From Antedon mediterranea (lineage: Eukaryota; Echinodermata; Crinoidea; Comatulida; Antedonidae), in contig NC_092674.1 of assembly GCF_964355755.1 (NCBI RefSeq), positions 26,894,001-26,958,000 on the forward strand: 64,000 nucleotides of DNA, read 5' to 3'. Below are positions 40,301 through 55,300 of the stretch, in pieces. Within the stretch, counting starts at the first letter, position 1. The number at the start of each line of letters is the position of its first letter. A program made the translations under genes and the position numbers. The notes under the pieces are model-generated. The model was not told the origin of the DNA and ran no database searches. It was given only the letters and a program-made list of their open reading frames with translations.

Positions 40301-43300
40301 CAGACATGCAAAAATCCAGACATTTTGAGGCAACCAGAGGTGTTACTTTTGGGACCAGTGTTTCAGTGATTTATTACTTTGATATTAATAGAACTGGGAA
40401 AAATGTTTTAATAAAAATGAAATTAGTTACTATGCATATATAATACAATACAATTCTTTATTCTGGAATACTCTTTCAATATATTGTTGGTCTCCCAAAA
40501 AGTCCATATTAAAAAACTTTAGATTAACCTAAAATAAATTTATTTTTATTAGTGTTAATTATAGTAGAGGAATACATATTGTAGACTCTGATAAATGTAT
40601 TATTACTAATTTGATTACTGTTACTAGTATTATTGATTTAGATTAATAATTCAGATTCCAAAAGATACTTGATACCATATAATTTATCGATAATTAATAA
40701 ATCTAATTATGTATATTATTAATTATTACTGCGTGAAATAGTTGTATTAATAAGGCTAATTGATTGGAAATCACAATATTTGACTAGCCTGCGTAGCAAT
40801 CAATAAGTGCGCATGAACCAAGTAATTTAAGACCGATACTGAGCTCTACTTTAATATGAAAGCTTTTAGCCAGTGAATTTTAAGGTTGACTTCCATGAAA
40901 TCGCGAAATATGGTACAGTGTTACTTGGAAGTTCATATTTTCTAGTGAATAAAATTATATAAGTTATAAAAATTATTAAAGTATATGAAATAAAATGTAA
41001 ACATAAAGAAAAAAGCAGTAAATTAGTATCTTGGGTTTGGTTGGAGAATCCTCGCAGAAAATCTCATATTTTGATTTTTACTAAAAAGAAAAATATATGC
41101 ATTAACACATACAACATTTCCACATTTTGGGATAGAACTTCTTAGTAATATTGAAATCGTTAATTTAAATTAAATAATAATTAATAAGATCATCAGAAAA
41201 ACAAAATAAGATTTTTAGGAATTATGTAATATGAAATGCTGACTGTTTTTTAAATAACTGATTTCTCTTCTTTTTTTTGTAAATGTAACTGATTCCTCCT
41301 CCTTTTTTGTGAAAAATATAACAAACGAAAACAAGGTTTGAAAGGGAAAGCAATTTTATAAATGTAGACGGTTGTTCAATCAAGCATGAAATATGTAATT
41401 TTTCTTCAACAGTCGCCAGTTATACCTATTTATGCAAACATAAATAAAGTGCTAGCATAGAAGAATGAGTGGTTTTGCAGCTAATATGCTTCTTTGATTG
41501 CCTGTATCATAATATGGCAGCGTTCTGATATTCTACCAAAGATTTAACAAAAGGTGCAAATTTGGTACACGTCGCATAAAATAAAAACTATCTTTAGTAT
41601 AGCGCGATTTGAGTATGTCTACCATCATAAAATTTCCTCCCGGCTCCCCAAATAATGGTACTATAGTTGTTTTGTTGATCCGTTTGAAATTGACTTTGAT
41701 GTTTTACAAAACATGGAAGCACTATGTCGACAACATTTTATAGAAATGTTCAACTTTGTTTAAGTGGCCATAAATAATATAGGAAGACTTGTGTTTTGTT
41801 TGTGGTACAAAATGCATTATATTTTAAATCAAAAGACTGATTAGCCTATATATATATTTCTTTTTTTTCCTTTCAAAACAATTACAGTACTGATTTCAGT
41901 ACATAATTGGGTCATGTTTCAAAATGGGATTACAGTATATCTGAGGACCAGCATGGCTTGTGTTCACATGGACATAACATAATATATTATTTATAACAAT
42001 TTAAATCTCTGTCTACACTATAAACTTTATGTAACAAAAAAATGTTATTTGCTCATAATATGGACATGATGATGATGTCATATCTCTAACATATTTGGTT
42101 ACACTTTTTTTGTCAAACTAGTTTGATAGTGTGGACAGAGCTTAACATTGGATGAGCTTACTCCTTTGATTCATACCGTAATAATAATATATATTTAAAT
42201 ATATTTTTTTTGTTTTTGACTGTTTTGACTAACAGATGTAGAATCATTTAATATATTGTGTGACCTCTACAATAAATTAAGGTTAAATTAGAATTAGAAA
42301 GATTACTTGTAGATCTAATAAAGGTTGATTGAACACGATTAGAAAAGAAACGTGATTGTCGCTCCTCTGAAAGGCAACTAGTTTAAAAACTATATAAAAA
42401 AAATGCTTTCACTCGTGTTCCCTTAAAACAGCCTCTCTACATTAAGTGTACATTTTTATCAAATCAAATTTGCATTCAAGATGTGAACTTGAAACTTCAT
42501 GAGGATGTTTTGATTTAAATAGATTTTAATGAATCAGTTCAATGCATTTACGAGTGCACATAAATAATTCCGCACACGTTTTTTACAAGATCAGTGAAAA
42601 CATGAGGTGTTTGCCAATCATTAGAGTAGTCAGGCTTGCATTCAACCTTGATATTTATAGACAGACGTTGCATTTCCCTATCAACTTGACTGCGTAACTT
42701 TAATCTATCAAAACACAGAAAAAAAGGAGACTGTTTACGTGAATGAAGCCAAGTATTTGATAGAATATTACATTATAGTTACTTCCCATGTATTGTTCAA
42801 AGAAATGTTTACCGTATGCTCTTAGAGAAGGGCTATCTGTAGCAAGTTGTTAAAGTGGCTAGACAGCTTGTTGTCTCATGATACTCAGGTAATTGCATCA
42901 CACATAAATTCAGTATATTGCTATATAGGTTTCGCAACTTTGCATACTGCCTTATCATGGACTATTTAGTACTGGCCCTTCTATTTAGTGCTTTCCCAAT
43001 GAGTAAACTCTCTGATACTTTATAAATTTTTTCTTTGTGAACTATGGTAATACAAAACGAGTACCAGTTCTAACCACCAGTGATTAGATTTATCAAATGC
43101 TCCTAGCAAAATAATCTTCTGAAAACTTTGTTTCAAGTTAATGATTTTGCTTAAATCAGTTTCAAAATGACCTCCTAAGAAATTATTACATATATTTTTT
43201 GTCTTTCAATCTTGAATGATAAAGTCCATTTCATATTAGATAAAAGGTTTCTTTAAAAAAGCCTATGTTTTTCATTTTCTTAACTGTCATTATCATAGTT

Positions 43301-46300
43301 TCTAAATGTTAATTTTCGGGCCAGCTAAGATTTGGGCTAATTTTCGGGCAAGCTAAGATGTTGGCTGTCTTAAATTATTAGAACAAAGTCATAGTTCTGA
43401 ATGTTTTCATTGATAAACAAATTGTTGTTATTAAAATAAGTAATTAATAATGAAGGATGTTTCAAATAATATAATACAATGTTCAATTACAAATTGTTTG
43501 TATCACAAATAGAGGGGGAAGTATTTTCTTAAGATAATTTGCAAAGTAAACATTTTAATTTAATCTTGACCCTGGCCATTGAACTTTACTTGACCTTTTT
43601 GTCGAAATCCTCCTCGTTCCTCTTTGTGTGAAAACCTCACTTCACGTACAACTAATTGTCCATTTCCTACAGTTTGTACAGTACAGCCTTCTTCGGAGTT
43701 ATATCAATTTCTAATTGCAATGATACCATTTCGGTGGTCTATTGGCTCGTTTTGGTTATTTAAACCTCAAAATTATATTATAAGACCCTGTATTGTTCCA
43801 ATACAATTGAAGATATACTTTTATAATCGGTTGTTTTGGGATATTTTTACAAATAAGAGGGTTGTAAAGACTATAACAGGACTCGGCCATGAACTGAGAG
43901 TATCATTTCCCTGATATTACTATTATTGTTATTATTACATAACAAACGCATTGTAGTCAACCTTTTCACCTTCCTTGGACTTAAGTCCTATATTCCATAG
44001 GGAAAAACAAATGGACATGCGGCTCCTATTAATGCCATGGTCAAGTTTAATTTGTCTGTTAATAATCTTGATTGAGAGGAAAGTATATAAATATGATTTG
44101 AATCTGTCAATGCTATTCCATCGTAATTACATCACCCTCTGATGACAGAGTTATTTACCAGGGTTGGATTTTACTAGGAAAACAAACTGAATTTAAAATA
44201 TAGGTAGAGGAAAAATAGAATTTGAATTTAACAAAAAATGATCATCATTAATGATACAGTGTGTAATGTTAATACAAATGCTTAAGATCTCTACTTAAAA
44301 ATTAGGATGTGTAACCGATATTTTCTGAAAACATTTTTAAAAACCTAGATAAATTACATCAAAGACTAAAATACCTAGTTGCCACAATAATTTTACATTT
44401 GCCTTTCGGGCAAGTGTAAAGCTTATTGTTACAAACAAGCTCGTAAATAGGCTAATATCTTTAGCGTGGCATTACTGAGCAAGATATTGTATAGTATAAA
44501 TTCCAAATTATACAACTGACATTTGTGTTGAATTGAATTGATGTTTAGTAATAATTACAAAGCAAATAATTAGTAACAAATTAATTCTGTTACTCGGAAA
44601 ATTGCTTTTTCATTGTTGCTCCATAAAAAAATTAGGACTAACGAATAATTTGAATATTGAATTAGGTGATTGATTTTGTGAATGATGTTGGATGAACCGT
44701 ATGAATGGAAAAGACTATTCCGTGTTTACGGTCAGCCTGCAGCCTGATGGTACTGCCCGAGGGCATCCATCCATTCATCAATAATTTATTTCTCTTCTGT
44801 ACTCCAATGAACTTCAAAACATCTAGAAATCAATATTTGTTGTGATAGATAGAAGCGGATAGAGTATTATCTGTTTTCTCATTGGTGGAATGTCTTAGTT
44901 GTTTTTATGTGTATTCAAGAAAAGATTGATTAAGGAATTTGGTATACTGTATTAAAGTAATTAGTCTAAAGCTCTGTCTACACTATCAAACTAGTTTGAA
45001 AAAAAAAAAATATGTGCCCAAATATGGTAGTGATATGCCCAAATAAGGTAGTGATATGACATCATGTCCATATGGGCATATCACATTTTTTATCACGTAA
45101 AGTTTAATAGTGTAGGCAGAGCTTTAAACTGTACATTTTCTTTTTCCATTTGTTGGTCTCTTTCATTGAGCAATTCCATATTAGTATTGTTATAAATCTT
45201 GCATTCCATATTATTATTATATGTAAATTAATTGTTAATAATTTATATTAATACGATATTTTGAATTATAAATAGGTTTTGCTAGATTTTCAATTTGTGG
45301 TCTTATTTCATCGGTGGAGTTTCATTGCTGCTTATAAATGACATGCATTAAAAAATAAAATACAACATTTTTAAAGCTTCAAAATTAAAATGTATTTTGA
45401 AGTTGTTAGTGCTTTAGAGAAGAAACTGGTTTTATTGTATTATATTTTTCATTCACCATTGTTTTTTTTTTATTGAGTTTATAATTTTATTATGCAATTT
45501 TATCTGTCACGTTCATGGGCTACTAAACAATACAGCTATTGAAAATAGCCTTCATTTTCACTTTATTAATCAGGATAATAAATTTGTCAAATTTCAAATT
45601 TTTTCATAACAATATAAAGTCTGTTCTGGAAAAAATTTATAATATTTATATATAATTTATTATACTTCTGGTAGTGGAAAAAATATTCTTAATATTCTAT
45701 CATCATTCCTTTAATTTGTATTTCTTTTAAAATAGGAGTAAATCATCAAAATCAATCAATCAATGATTTTAGAAAAGTATTTATTGGTCTAAACTGATAT
45801 TTTAATTTTTTTTAAGGACAGGGAGATTTTTTTCCTTTTTTTAAATTAGTTCATAGATTGTGCGGTTCCTTTTATTTTCATTATTTTGAGTAGATTAAAA
45901 CTTGGCCTTAGATACAATACATTTAATGAAAATTAAATTACAAAGAAAAGGAAATAATTAAGGCATTAATTTGCGCAGTATACTACACCTGTTAGTTTAT
46001 CTTTCAGAGCCTAGACCTTGTACACTGTAGTAACCTTCATTAGTTCATAAAAAAAGAAAGTGCTTGTTGAAATATAAGCAATTTTTGTATAAAGTCCTTG
46101 AAGTTCAAGTAAACAATCTGTATATTATCATTTTGTGCTGTAAAATGTTCTTTTATGATTAAAAGATAATTTGAAGAGATTTAAAATGTCTATATAATGA
46201 TGCTATTTGATAATGTTTTGTACACTGTTAATTTTAATCATGTAGGCCTTTGTATTGTTTTGTATGTTGATGAGGTAATTAGGTCAATCATTATTTATTG

Positions 46301-49300
46301 TAAACATGAATATGTATGTAATAAAATGCATTTTGAAAACAATATATTTCATAGTTATATTTCATGTTCCACGTTGGAAATAAATTTTAAATTTTCTTAC
46401 AAATCATAATGATAAATATTAATTGAATATTAATTGGAATTTAAAGGAATAATAATCAAATGGATAATGTGGCAATTAACAAATATATTTTGTGATGCAT
46501 TTCTACGTGGATTACATATACGGTAATAATAAAGATAATACTCAAACCATTACATTTTTCCTAATCTCAGATATTGTTGTTTTTAGAACTCTTCAGCTGA
46601 GCTCTAAATATTATTTTTGATCAAAGCCTACTGCAATATTTAGTAACTAATGTGTTTTTTTTTTGTCTTCGTAGGTTGGTATAACCGATAACGGAGTGCC
46701 ACCGATGAGTACTGTAGCCATGGTGATAGTCAAAGTGACAGATCTGAACGACAATAAGCCACGGTTCACAAAGAACTACTACAACCCAAAGATTCCCGCT
46801 AAGAACAAAACATCCGAATCAATACCGATATTTCGGGTTTTCGCAACAGACACCGATGCTGGTCCTAACGCGGAATTGAGTTACTTTATTACTCAGGGAA
46901 ACGATAATCAACGGTTCTCGCTGGATGCAAAGACCGGTGTACTGTCAACTCGCAAAGCATTAGATGCATCCGTGAGATATCCCCTTCTTTCCGTAAGTAA
47001 TTTATTTTTTATTTAAATGAAATGGAACATTATTTTGTTATTCAGGAAAGTAAAAAAAAGAATGTCCACAGTAGTCATCATGATTTTTTTAAGCCTATTG
47101 CTGTAACCATTTTCATAATCATCGTTACAATTCAATTACTTAATATTACATTACAGTATTACCAAGTAATATTTGTACCATTACATTTTTTTTATATTTC
47201 ATCTATTAGTTGGCAGTACTGGATACAGGAACTCCTAAGCAGAAGAAAGGGACAGCTAAAATTTCATTGACAGTTTTTGATAGCCCCGATAATTCACCAA
47301 ATCCACCAGAATTTATGTGGTTTAGTCCGTCAGTTGAAGTACAAGAAAAATTGGAAATCGGCAAGCTTGTCGATCGTGTAGTAGCCGAAGATCCAGACGG
47401 GGATGAATTATATTATAAAATTATAGGTAAGTCCTTACCTGTTCTACCACAAGAACCATGTTCGAGGAGAACCATGAACATGTCGATTGTTTGACTGTCG
47501 TTTGCAATGCCTCTCCCTTAAACGCTAGGTCACTCAACTCAACACCTTGACAAAGATATTGTAAGAATGCCATGTTTTATTCATCAGTGATCATAACGTT
47601 TCCAATTTTTATTTAACACTTATATATATTTAAAGTACATGTTTTGTTTTTGTCTATACTGTAGTAGCACAAGTTTCCCAAGATGTCCTGACATATAACT
47701 CATGGGGTCAAAATTATGATACTAGGCTTGCAAACCCCGAACTGCATCGTCTACACCACCCTCCAATCAAATATCATTTATAATAATCATGACAAATTAA
47801 TTTTTTTTCAGATGGTGATCCAACTAGTACTTTCTGTATTGATCCAAACAATGGCGTTATTCAGTTAGCATTACCTTTGGATTGGGAAGTAAATCCTAAC
47901 TACGACCTCACTATTACGGTCACCGATGGCACTCACACGATAGAACAAGTTGTACGTAATGTTTGTTTATTTTATAAAGCTTATTTGATCATTGGAAACT
48001 CTCTCAAAATTCCAAAAGGTCCCAAATTTGTTTTTGTTTCGTAATACAAAAAATGTGTTCATACTATTGAAATTCATTTAGACAAGAAGACTTGCAAGAA
48101 AAGCAAATATACTGCATAGTGGAAGAGTCTTTATTGGATTTTGTATTAAATAATAATTAATTAAACATTTTTTTTCTTAGCTTCGAGTGAATATCCTGGA
48201 TTCTAATGATAATGCCCCAGAGTTTGACAAAACAGAATACGAAGTGATCACCTCAGAAAACACGCCGGTCACCACTAATATACTTAAAGTTACAGCAACA
48301 GATAGAGATTCAGCAAGCTTTCTATCGTACACAGTACTAGACAACACCGACTCGGCCAGGGAACGTCTCTTCACGGTAGATGGCCGTACTGGAACTATAG
48401 CTGTTGCCAAACGTTTAGACCACGAGAACCGAAAGACGCATACATTGAATATAATGGCGCAAGACCACGGAACACCCACCAAAAGTGCTTATGCACGTGT
48501 CGTAATCAGGGTTACAGATTTTAACGACCACGCACCTTCGTGCCATCCGGAGGGATTTAGTGGACGTGTGTACGAGAGTGCTGCACCTGGCACACAGATC
48601 TTACAAGTTACAGCTGTTGATCTCGATAAAGGAGACAATGCTAAATTATCTTATAATATCGAAAGCGGTGAGTTTACCAGCAATATGGTTCATTTATATT
48701 CCTGTAGGCCTGATTTTTTAAATTGGGGTCTGCATCTTATAGTATAATGAGTATGTAGTTGACCAATTTCTTAAAGGTCAAGGCCTAGATACAATTTTGG
48801 AAATAGCCATTTTTATTGATGTTTGTAGTATGATGGAATTTAACATTCATTGTTTTATCAATGACATAATCATCAACACAACATCCAAATCAGGTCCAAT
48901 TGTCCCATTATTTAGCTAAGTAAATTCAGCTATAGCAAAGGCTACATTATATGCGTGGTGAGTAAAACAAAAAGAAAGTATTTGTTTAATCATAGAGAAT
49001 TTATTAGTATAGATACTAAATAATACTCTTATTTACTTTATTAATTTGTAACAGCTTAGGGAATTAATGTGTTAAGTAGTCTAGTTTTTATCAATTTCCA
49101 AGAATATTATAAGTAGTATTATGTTCACTTGCAGCATATGTCTTGGTTGACGCTGAAAATTACAAATAGAATGAAGATTGAACATTATTAAAGCCAAATA
49201 TATCATACATCAGTGATGAGAAGTGTTAAAATCAATGTTCCGTAAACTAGCTCACACTATCACCAGGTTCTGCCGTCGTCACATTATTTATTAGTTGCTG

Positions 49301-52300
49301 TAGGCAATTACAGTTCGTTTTTTTACAACAGTGTTTAGAGTTTCTTAACGGTTGTTGAGTATGTGAGGGGTTTGTTGTCAAGGGAGTTGATGTGGTTCTT
49401 GTACTAGAATAAGGACGCCACCAGGCTAGGTTAATGAACCAACTGTTGTCCCAGCTGAAATGACTAAGTTTACATTAATGTACCCCTGGTTAAGGCTCAT
49501 TATGACAGGGCTTGCTGTGGCTTACGTATGCAAAGATTGCCTAGGTAGCTAGCTTTTTACACAAAGGTTACAGGATACCTTAGGGCTGGTACTAAAAGTT
49601 GAGGGCAGTTAACAAGTTTTAATCCAGCTGCTCCTCCTCCTTGCATACAAAAAAATATAGGAATTTAATACTAATATGGGAAAAAGGATTTATTTTCTGT
49701 TTATTCTTGCCATAGTTTAATAAGATATAAACACATAATGTGCCAAAGTCCGGTACAGTTATTTAATTCCTTGACTTTCAATCCATATTCCTTCATTTAA
49801 ATCATGAATATTCCTGTAGTTGCGATCGATGTCTCTGATATTCAAGCCTGCCTGTCTCAATGATTTCTTGTTCTTATAAACTGGAGAGGACGATCAATCG
49901 GATATTCCCTCTGGCTTATGAACTCAACTTTGTTAATGACTTTGCATTTGAGACTGACTTGAAAGACTGATTTATACCAACTACAAAATATAACTTGATG
50001 TCATGAATATATATCTCTATATCAAGTTAAAATCCAGCTATATAATACTGTATAGCAAAGTATATTCACTTCAATATTTCACTCTCACTTACTTTATTAT
50101 TGTACACCCTTATTTTAGGGTATAATATGGTACCTGTATTAGTGTACACATTATTTGGTTTTTTTTTTTAAAGTAAATAAGATATCACAGAAAAATATTA
50201 TCTTTTTTTGAAACATTTTGACTGGTCCTACACACTATTCAATGTTGGCGTTCACACAGTCAAACATTTAATAGCAAGCAAACCTTGGACAGGCAATATC
50301 ATTTTTTCTCTTCTTATTCAAAATCAATAAAATACTTTATTAAATTTTTTCCTTTGATATTTAATTCGTAATCAAATTTTGATTTAAACAAATTTTTAAT
50401 TATTTTTATTGATTTATTCAATTGAAAGATCAGATAAGATATGATTCATAAAACATATTACATGTTTCATGATAATTTAATTTCCAATATTGAATAAAAA
50501 AATGCGTTTACAAATCAGGCTCGATATTTCCAAGTAAATCGGTAAAATGTAATGTTTTATCGTCAAAATTGTACAAAAAATAAAATGATTACAAATTTAT
50601 TGCTTCCTGGGAAAGAAAAAACAAATGACACGTTTTGAAAAATATAATTTATAGGGAAAAAGTGTAAAAACTGTTTATGCCATAGTTAATGATATTATTG
50701 TTTCTTCAAAATATGCGACTGTAGTTGAGAAGTGTGTGTTTTTTTTCATAATTATTTGTTAATTATTATCTCAACATTGTTTTATTTGTTTTCCTAAACT
50801 ATTATATTTAATCAGTAACCAGAAATGGCAAAAGGAAAGGTTTGTTACAAGACCTGCCCACCTACATCCTAATCTCCAATATTCCCCTCGCCCATTAGTG
50901 TAGTACCACAATCCATTTTAAACTTTAACTGCTTAATATTGTGAAAATAGATTTTAACAAAGTTTTTTAACACTTTTGCAGACTTACTTCGTATGATCTT
51001 TTCATATTTTTATTTTACTTTTTATTACAAAATTGTTCACTTTGTAATTTAAAATTGTTAATGTTTTTTTTTTATTTTGCAAAAGTTTGTGAAGTATGTG
51101 TCTAAAATTTTGAAATAACATTTTTTAGGAATTTAGTTTTTTTGATTTTATCACTAATTCTTTAGCACAATTTTCACATTTTTAAGTCTTTTAATGTTAA
51201 GAATTCACTTTTTTGCAGTTTAATTTTTTTCACAGTTTCCACATTTCTAACATAATCTATGTATTGTGCTTTTAAATCTCTTTTATTTTTGTGTTTAAAT
51301 CTTTTAGTTTTAATGTAGTTTATTTATTTTTATTCTTATTTCTCTTTTTTAGGAAATCCTGATAATGATTTTTCAATAATGCCGGCTTTTGGGTATATAT
51401 CCGTGGGTGCGGAATTAGACCGCAGCAAGAAATCTTTTTACCAAATGGTAGTCAGAGTACAAGATCATGGCGTTCCAATAAAAAGTTGCACATGTAATGT
51501 GAATATTACTGTAACAATCTCCGACAATGCCCCACCAAAGTTCCTCATCAAAGAATATATGGAGAATGTGTATGAAAACCTTCCAGCTAGAACGCCAGTT
51601 GTTGTTGCTGAAGCTGTTAGTCAGTCTTCAGTCGTGTACGAGATAATAAACGGTAATGAAGCAAACCACTTTGAGGTCAACCCAAGCACTGGGGTCGTCT
51701 CCACGTTGGTACCTCTTGATTACGAAGCTCAAACGGTATATAATATTACCGTTCAGGCTACTAACATGGTTGGACTCTCAGCAATAGTCTTTGTGATCGT
51801 TCATGTAGAAGATGTGAATGATAATGCGCCCGAATTCCTCTACACCATGTACCAGGGCAACATAACCGAATCCAAGCCTCCAAACAGCCCTATTCTTGAC
51901 AGTTATGGACGACCTCTAGTGATAAGTGCGCAAGATGAAGATAACGACCATAACGCCCATCTTCTCTACCAAATTATTGAAATTGAAGCGCAGAAGTATT
52001 TTAAGATTGATGCTAACACCGGTGCTATCAGATCTAAGGTGTTGTTAGATCATGAGGAAAGAAGCCAATTTAAATTCACAGTACAAGTAAGAGATAGTGG
52101 AGAACCACAACTACAATGCATCAATCCTGTTGATGTACTAGTCACCATCGTCGACATCAATGACTCCCCACCAGTCTTTGATAAAAATGTCTATGACACT
52201 CTTTTAGTTCTTCCAACATACAAAGACGTTGCTGTTGTCACAGTGCATGCAACTGATGCAGATACTGCCAGCATCACAAGTCTTGAATATTCCATCACGG

Positions 52301-55300
52301 CAGGAGATCCAGAAAAGAGATTCTCGATAAATTCCCTAACAGGAACAATCACCGTTGTAAATACGACAAACCTTATGAGGAATTACGTACTCACTGTTAC
52401 CGTTTCTGACGGTATGAACAAAGGTACCACAGAAGTGCGTATATCAGTGCAACAGGCGTTAGAATCCGAACTACGATTTGCAAAAGACAGCTACTCTGCC
52501 GCGATAATTGAAAATGACCCCACCATAAAAATCCTCGCACTTGTGTCAGCTGTTGGAAATGCGCTTAATGAGCCCCTTGAATACAGGATTCTAAACCCTG
52601 ACAAAATGTTCAATATCTCGAAAACCTCCGGCATTCTTCGCACAATGGGGATCCCATTTGATCGGGAAGCCAAACAAGAATATACTATAGTGGTAGAAGT
52701 GAGTGACACAAGGGTAATTCCTCGCAGAGCGCATGTCCTGGTGAACATTAAAGTACTTGACGAGAATGATAATGTGCCGATGTTTGTTCACGTCGATTAC
52801 AAAGCAGTGGTCCAGGTAGAAGCAGAGGTTGGAAGTATCGTGCGAAAGGTATGCAATGTTAAACATTTGGTAATAAACTGGTTTGTGGGAGGAGGAATGG
52901 GCAATAGGTAATTGGTGAAATTCTGCTTTAAAAATTTAATTTGCAATATTGGGAGAGAACACTATTATAACAGCTTTGAAGAAGACTAGTCTCTTAGGTA
53001 GACCCGGGGCCCATTTTCCCCATGGCATCATTTACATCCTCACTAATATTCGTAGCAGCCTAACAGCCTCATTATTTGGTCATTGTCCATTGATCATTAT
53101 CCATTTACAATGTTGTATAACATCTGTAAAACTGAAATACAAAAATATTTACCTAGCTTTCCTTCTTTGTTTTATAGGTTATTGCTATTGATCACGACAT
53201 TGGCCGAAATGGAGAAGTCAAATATTCTCTAGTTGATGGCGGTGACAACCGATTTAACATCAATGCAACAAGTGGAGAGATCATGCTTGTGAAGAAACTA
53301 GATCCTGGTAACCAGAATGAGGACTTTATACTGAGGATAAAGGCTAGTGACAAAGGTACTAAGAAACATAGTTCCGTGGTTGATGTCCCGATATCTGTTA
53401 TCAACAAGGCCATGCCAGTATTTGAGCAGCCTCAATATACAAAGACAATTGCCGAGGATATTCAGCTTCACACCGCAATTCTTCACATCCAAGCTACCAG
53501 TCCTGATGGACGCAAAGTCATCTACAGTATCAGCGGTGGTGATGATTTTAATCAGTTTGTAATTACAAATAAAACAGGTATGTTTCTATTTCTGCCACAC
53601 ATTGTTCCAAAACTTGTACTCCAAGACTGGATTTGGTACTAGTCCGAATTACTCTTGTCTGCAAGGATTTTTAACACTTCAATTTTTGGGCTACTCCAGT
53701 TCATATTATTGGGCTTACTTTTAAAAACAAGAAATGAATCTGGACTAGTAAAATCTACGGGAGGGAAAAAAAATTACCATAAATTGAAAATCGCATTCAG
53801 CATAAAAAAAAGTTACAAATGTCTATATTATATGATAATTTTGTAATATTACATAAAAATTATAGAATTGCTTTTTATTTCTTTACATATTGACTAAACT
53901 TTTTTTTATATTATAGGTGCATTAAAAGTGGTTGGCGCCATGGACTTTGAGGTAACGCAAACATTCCGACTGACTGTCCGTGCCAGTGACACTCTGACCG
54001 GTGCTTATGCCGAGGTTGTTGTGGTTATCACTATCGAAGATATCAATGATATTCGCCCTATCTTTGAAGTTCCAGAATACACCAACACACTTTCCGAGGC
54101 AGTCGCCGTTGGAACGTCAGTAGCCAACGTGAAAGCATATGACTACGATGCTGGGAAGAATGGAGTTGTGATGTATCAAATCGTTGAAGACGGTAGTATG
54201 ACGGATAGCTTTTACATCGACTCGTACAGTGGGTCAATCCTTACATCTAGGGTGCTGGATTACGAGTCTATCCAGAACCATAATTTCCTTGTGAGGGCGG
54301 TTGATGGTGGTGTGCCGCAATTGAGTAGTGAAACTCGTATCACTGTTAAGGTTACAGATTTGAATGATAACCCACCAGAGTTTACGCGGCCTAACTATGA
54401 GGCAACTATCAGTGAGTTGGCTGGGAAAGGAGCTTTTGTGTGTGTAGTGGCCGCCACAGATCCAGATGTCTCGGATATTAAAAAGCTTACTTACACTATC
54501 ATATCAGGAAATGATGAAATGAACTTTTATATTGGAAGTAGAACAGGTAAGAAAGTTACGAAGTAAATTTTTAGGGAAAGTGAAATCTTTTATTTTGGAA
54601 TCAATATACAAAAAAAACAAGAGAAGAAAAAAACAATTTTGTTAAAATGTTTATTTACAGGTATTATTTCAATCACTAACACGCGTCAACCGAATCTAAA
54701 TCCGAATAAGACCTACATTTTGAACATATCCGTATCGGACACCGTCTTTACCAACAACGCTTACGTAGTCATTAACGTCGATGGCACCAATCAATATGCA
54801 CCTATGTTTACAATGTTTGAGTACAGCGTCTCGCTGGATGAAAATCAATCAATCGGAACAACTGTGACACATGTGTCGGCCTCTGATGATGATGAAGGAA
54901 CTGGCGGAATTGTTTCATACTCCATCATAGGAGAAGATATGGAGAGTAAGTTTATCATCGATGCCACAACTGGTGAGTGTTATTTATTATTTTGGGTTTG
55001 ACAGTCAGCAGCTGAATATCACCATTCAAAGTTGTTTGATTTTGTTTATGATTTAAACCTTGTATCTGTATATGGCAATCTCTTTGACCATATTTTCTAA
55101 TAGCCCTTTTACATTGCCATGCAAGAAGTTTACCCTACACCAGGACGTCAACACCTCCATTTTTGTCTTGTGTATGGCCCAATATATGTAAACTTTGAAG
55201 TTTTGTTAGATGATGCGAAGGGGGTGGTATTTTACTTTTATTTAAGCCTACTTTCGACCCCTGGTTGGCAACAAGGGCATTAATTTCCACTTTCTTCCTT

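Larger units (their letters stand above)
21780..46674 (+). other. 24.9-kb intron carrying a transposon cluster
   Basis: It joins LE to VGITDNG. Supported contents: dispersed repeat 22105-22215, 81-86-bp tandem repeat 23270-23529, dispersed pair 26090-26410, Myb-bearing palindrome transposon 26539-27360, Harbinger-like element 27448-28246, SINE fragment 28290-28405, LINE 28407-35060 with two nested DNA transposons, 26-bp minisatellite 36961-37027, G-run 37657-37676, TIR elements 42001 and 44966. Stretches 23530-26090, 35300-36240, 37680-42000, 42150-44960 and 45130-46674 are AT-rich, with nothing recognised. Confidence 0.85.
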
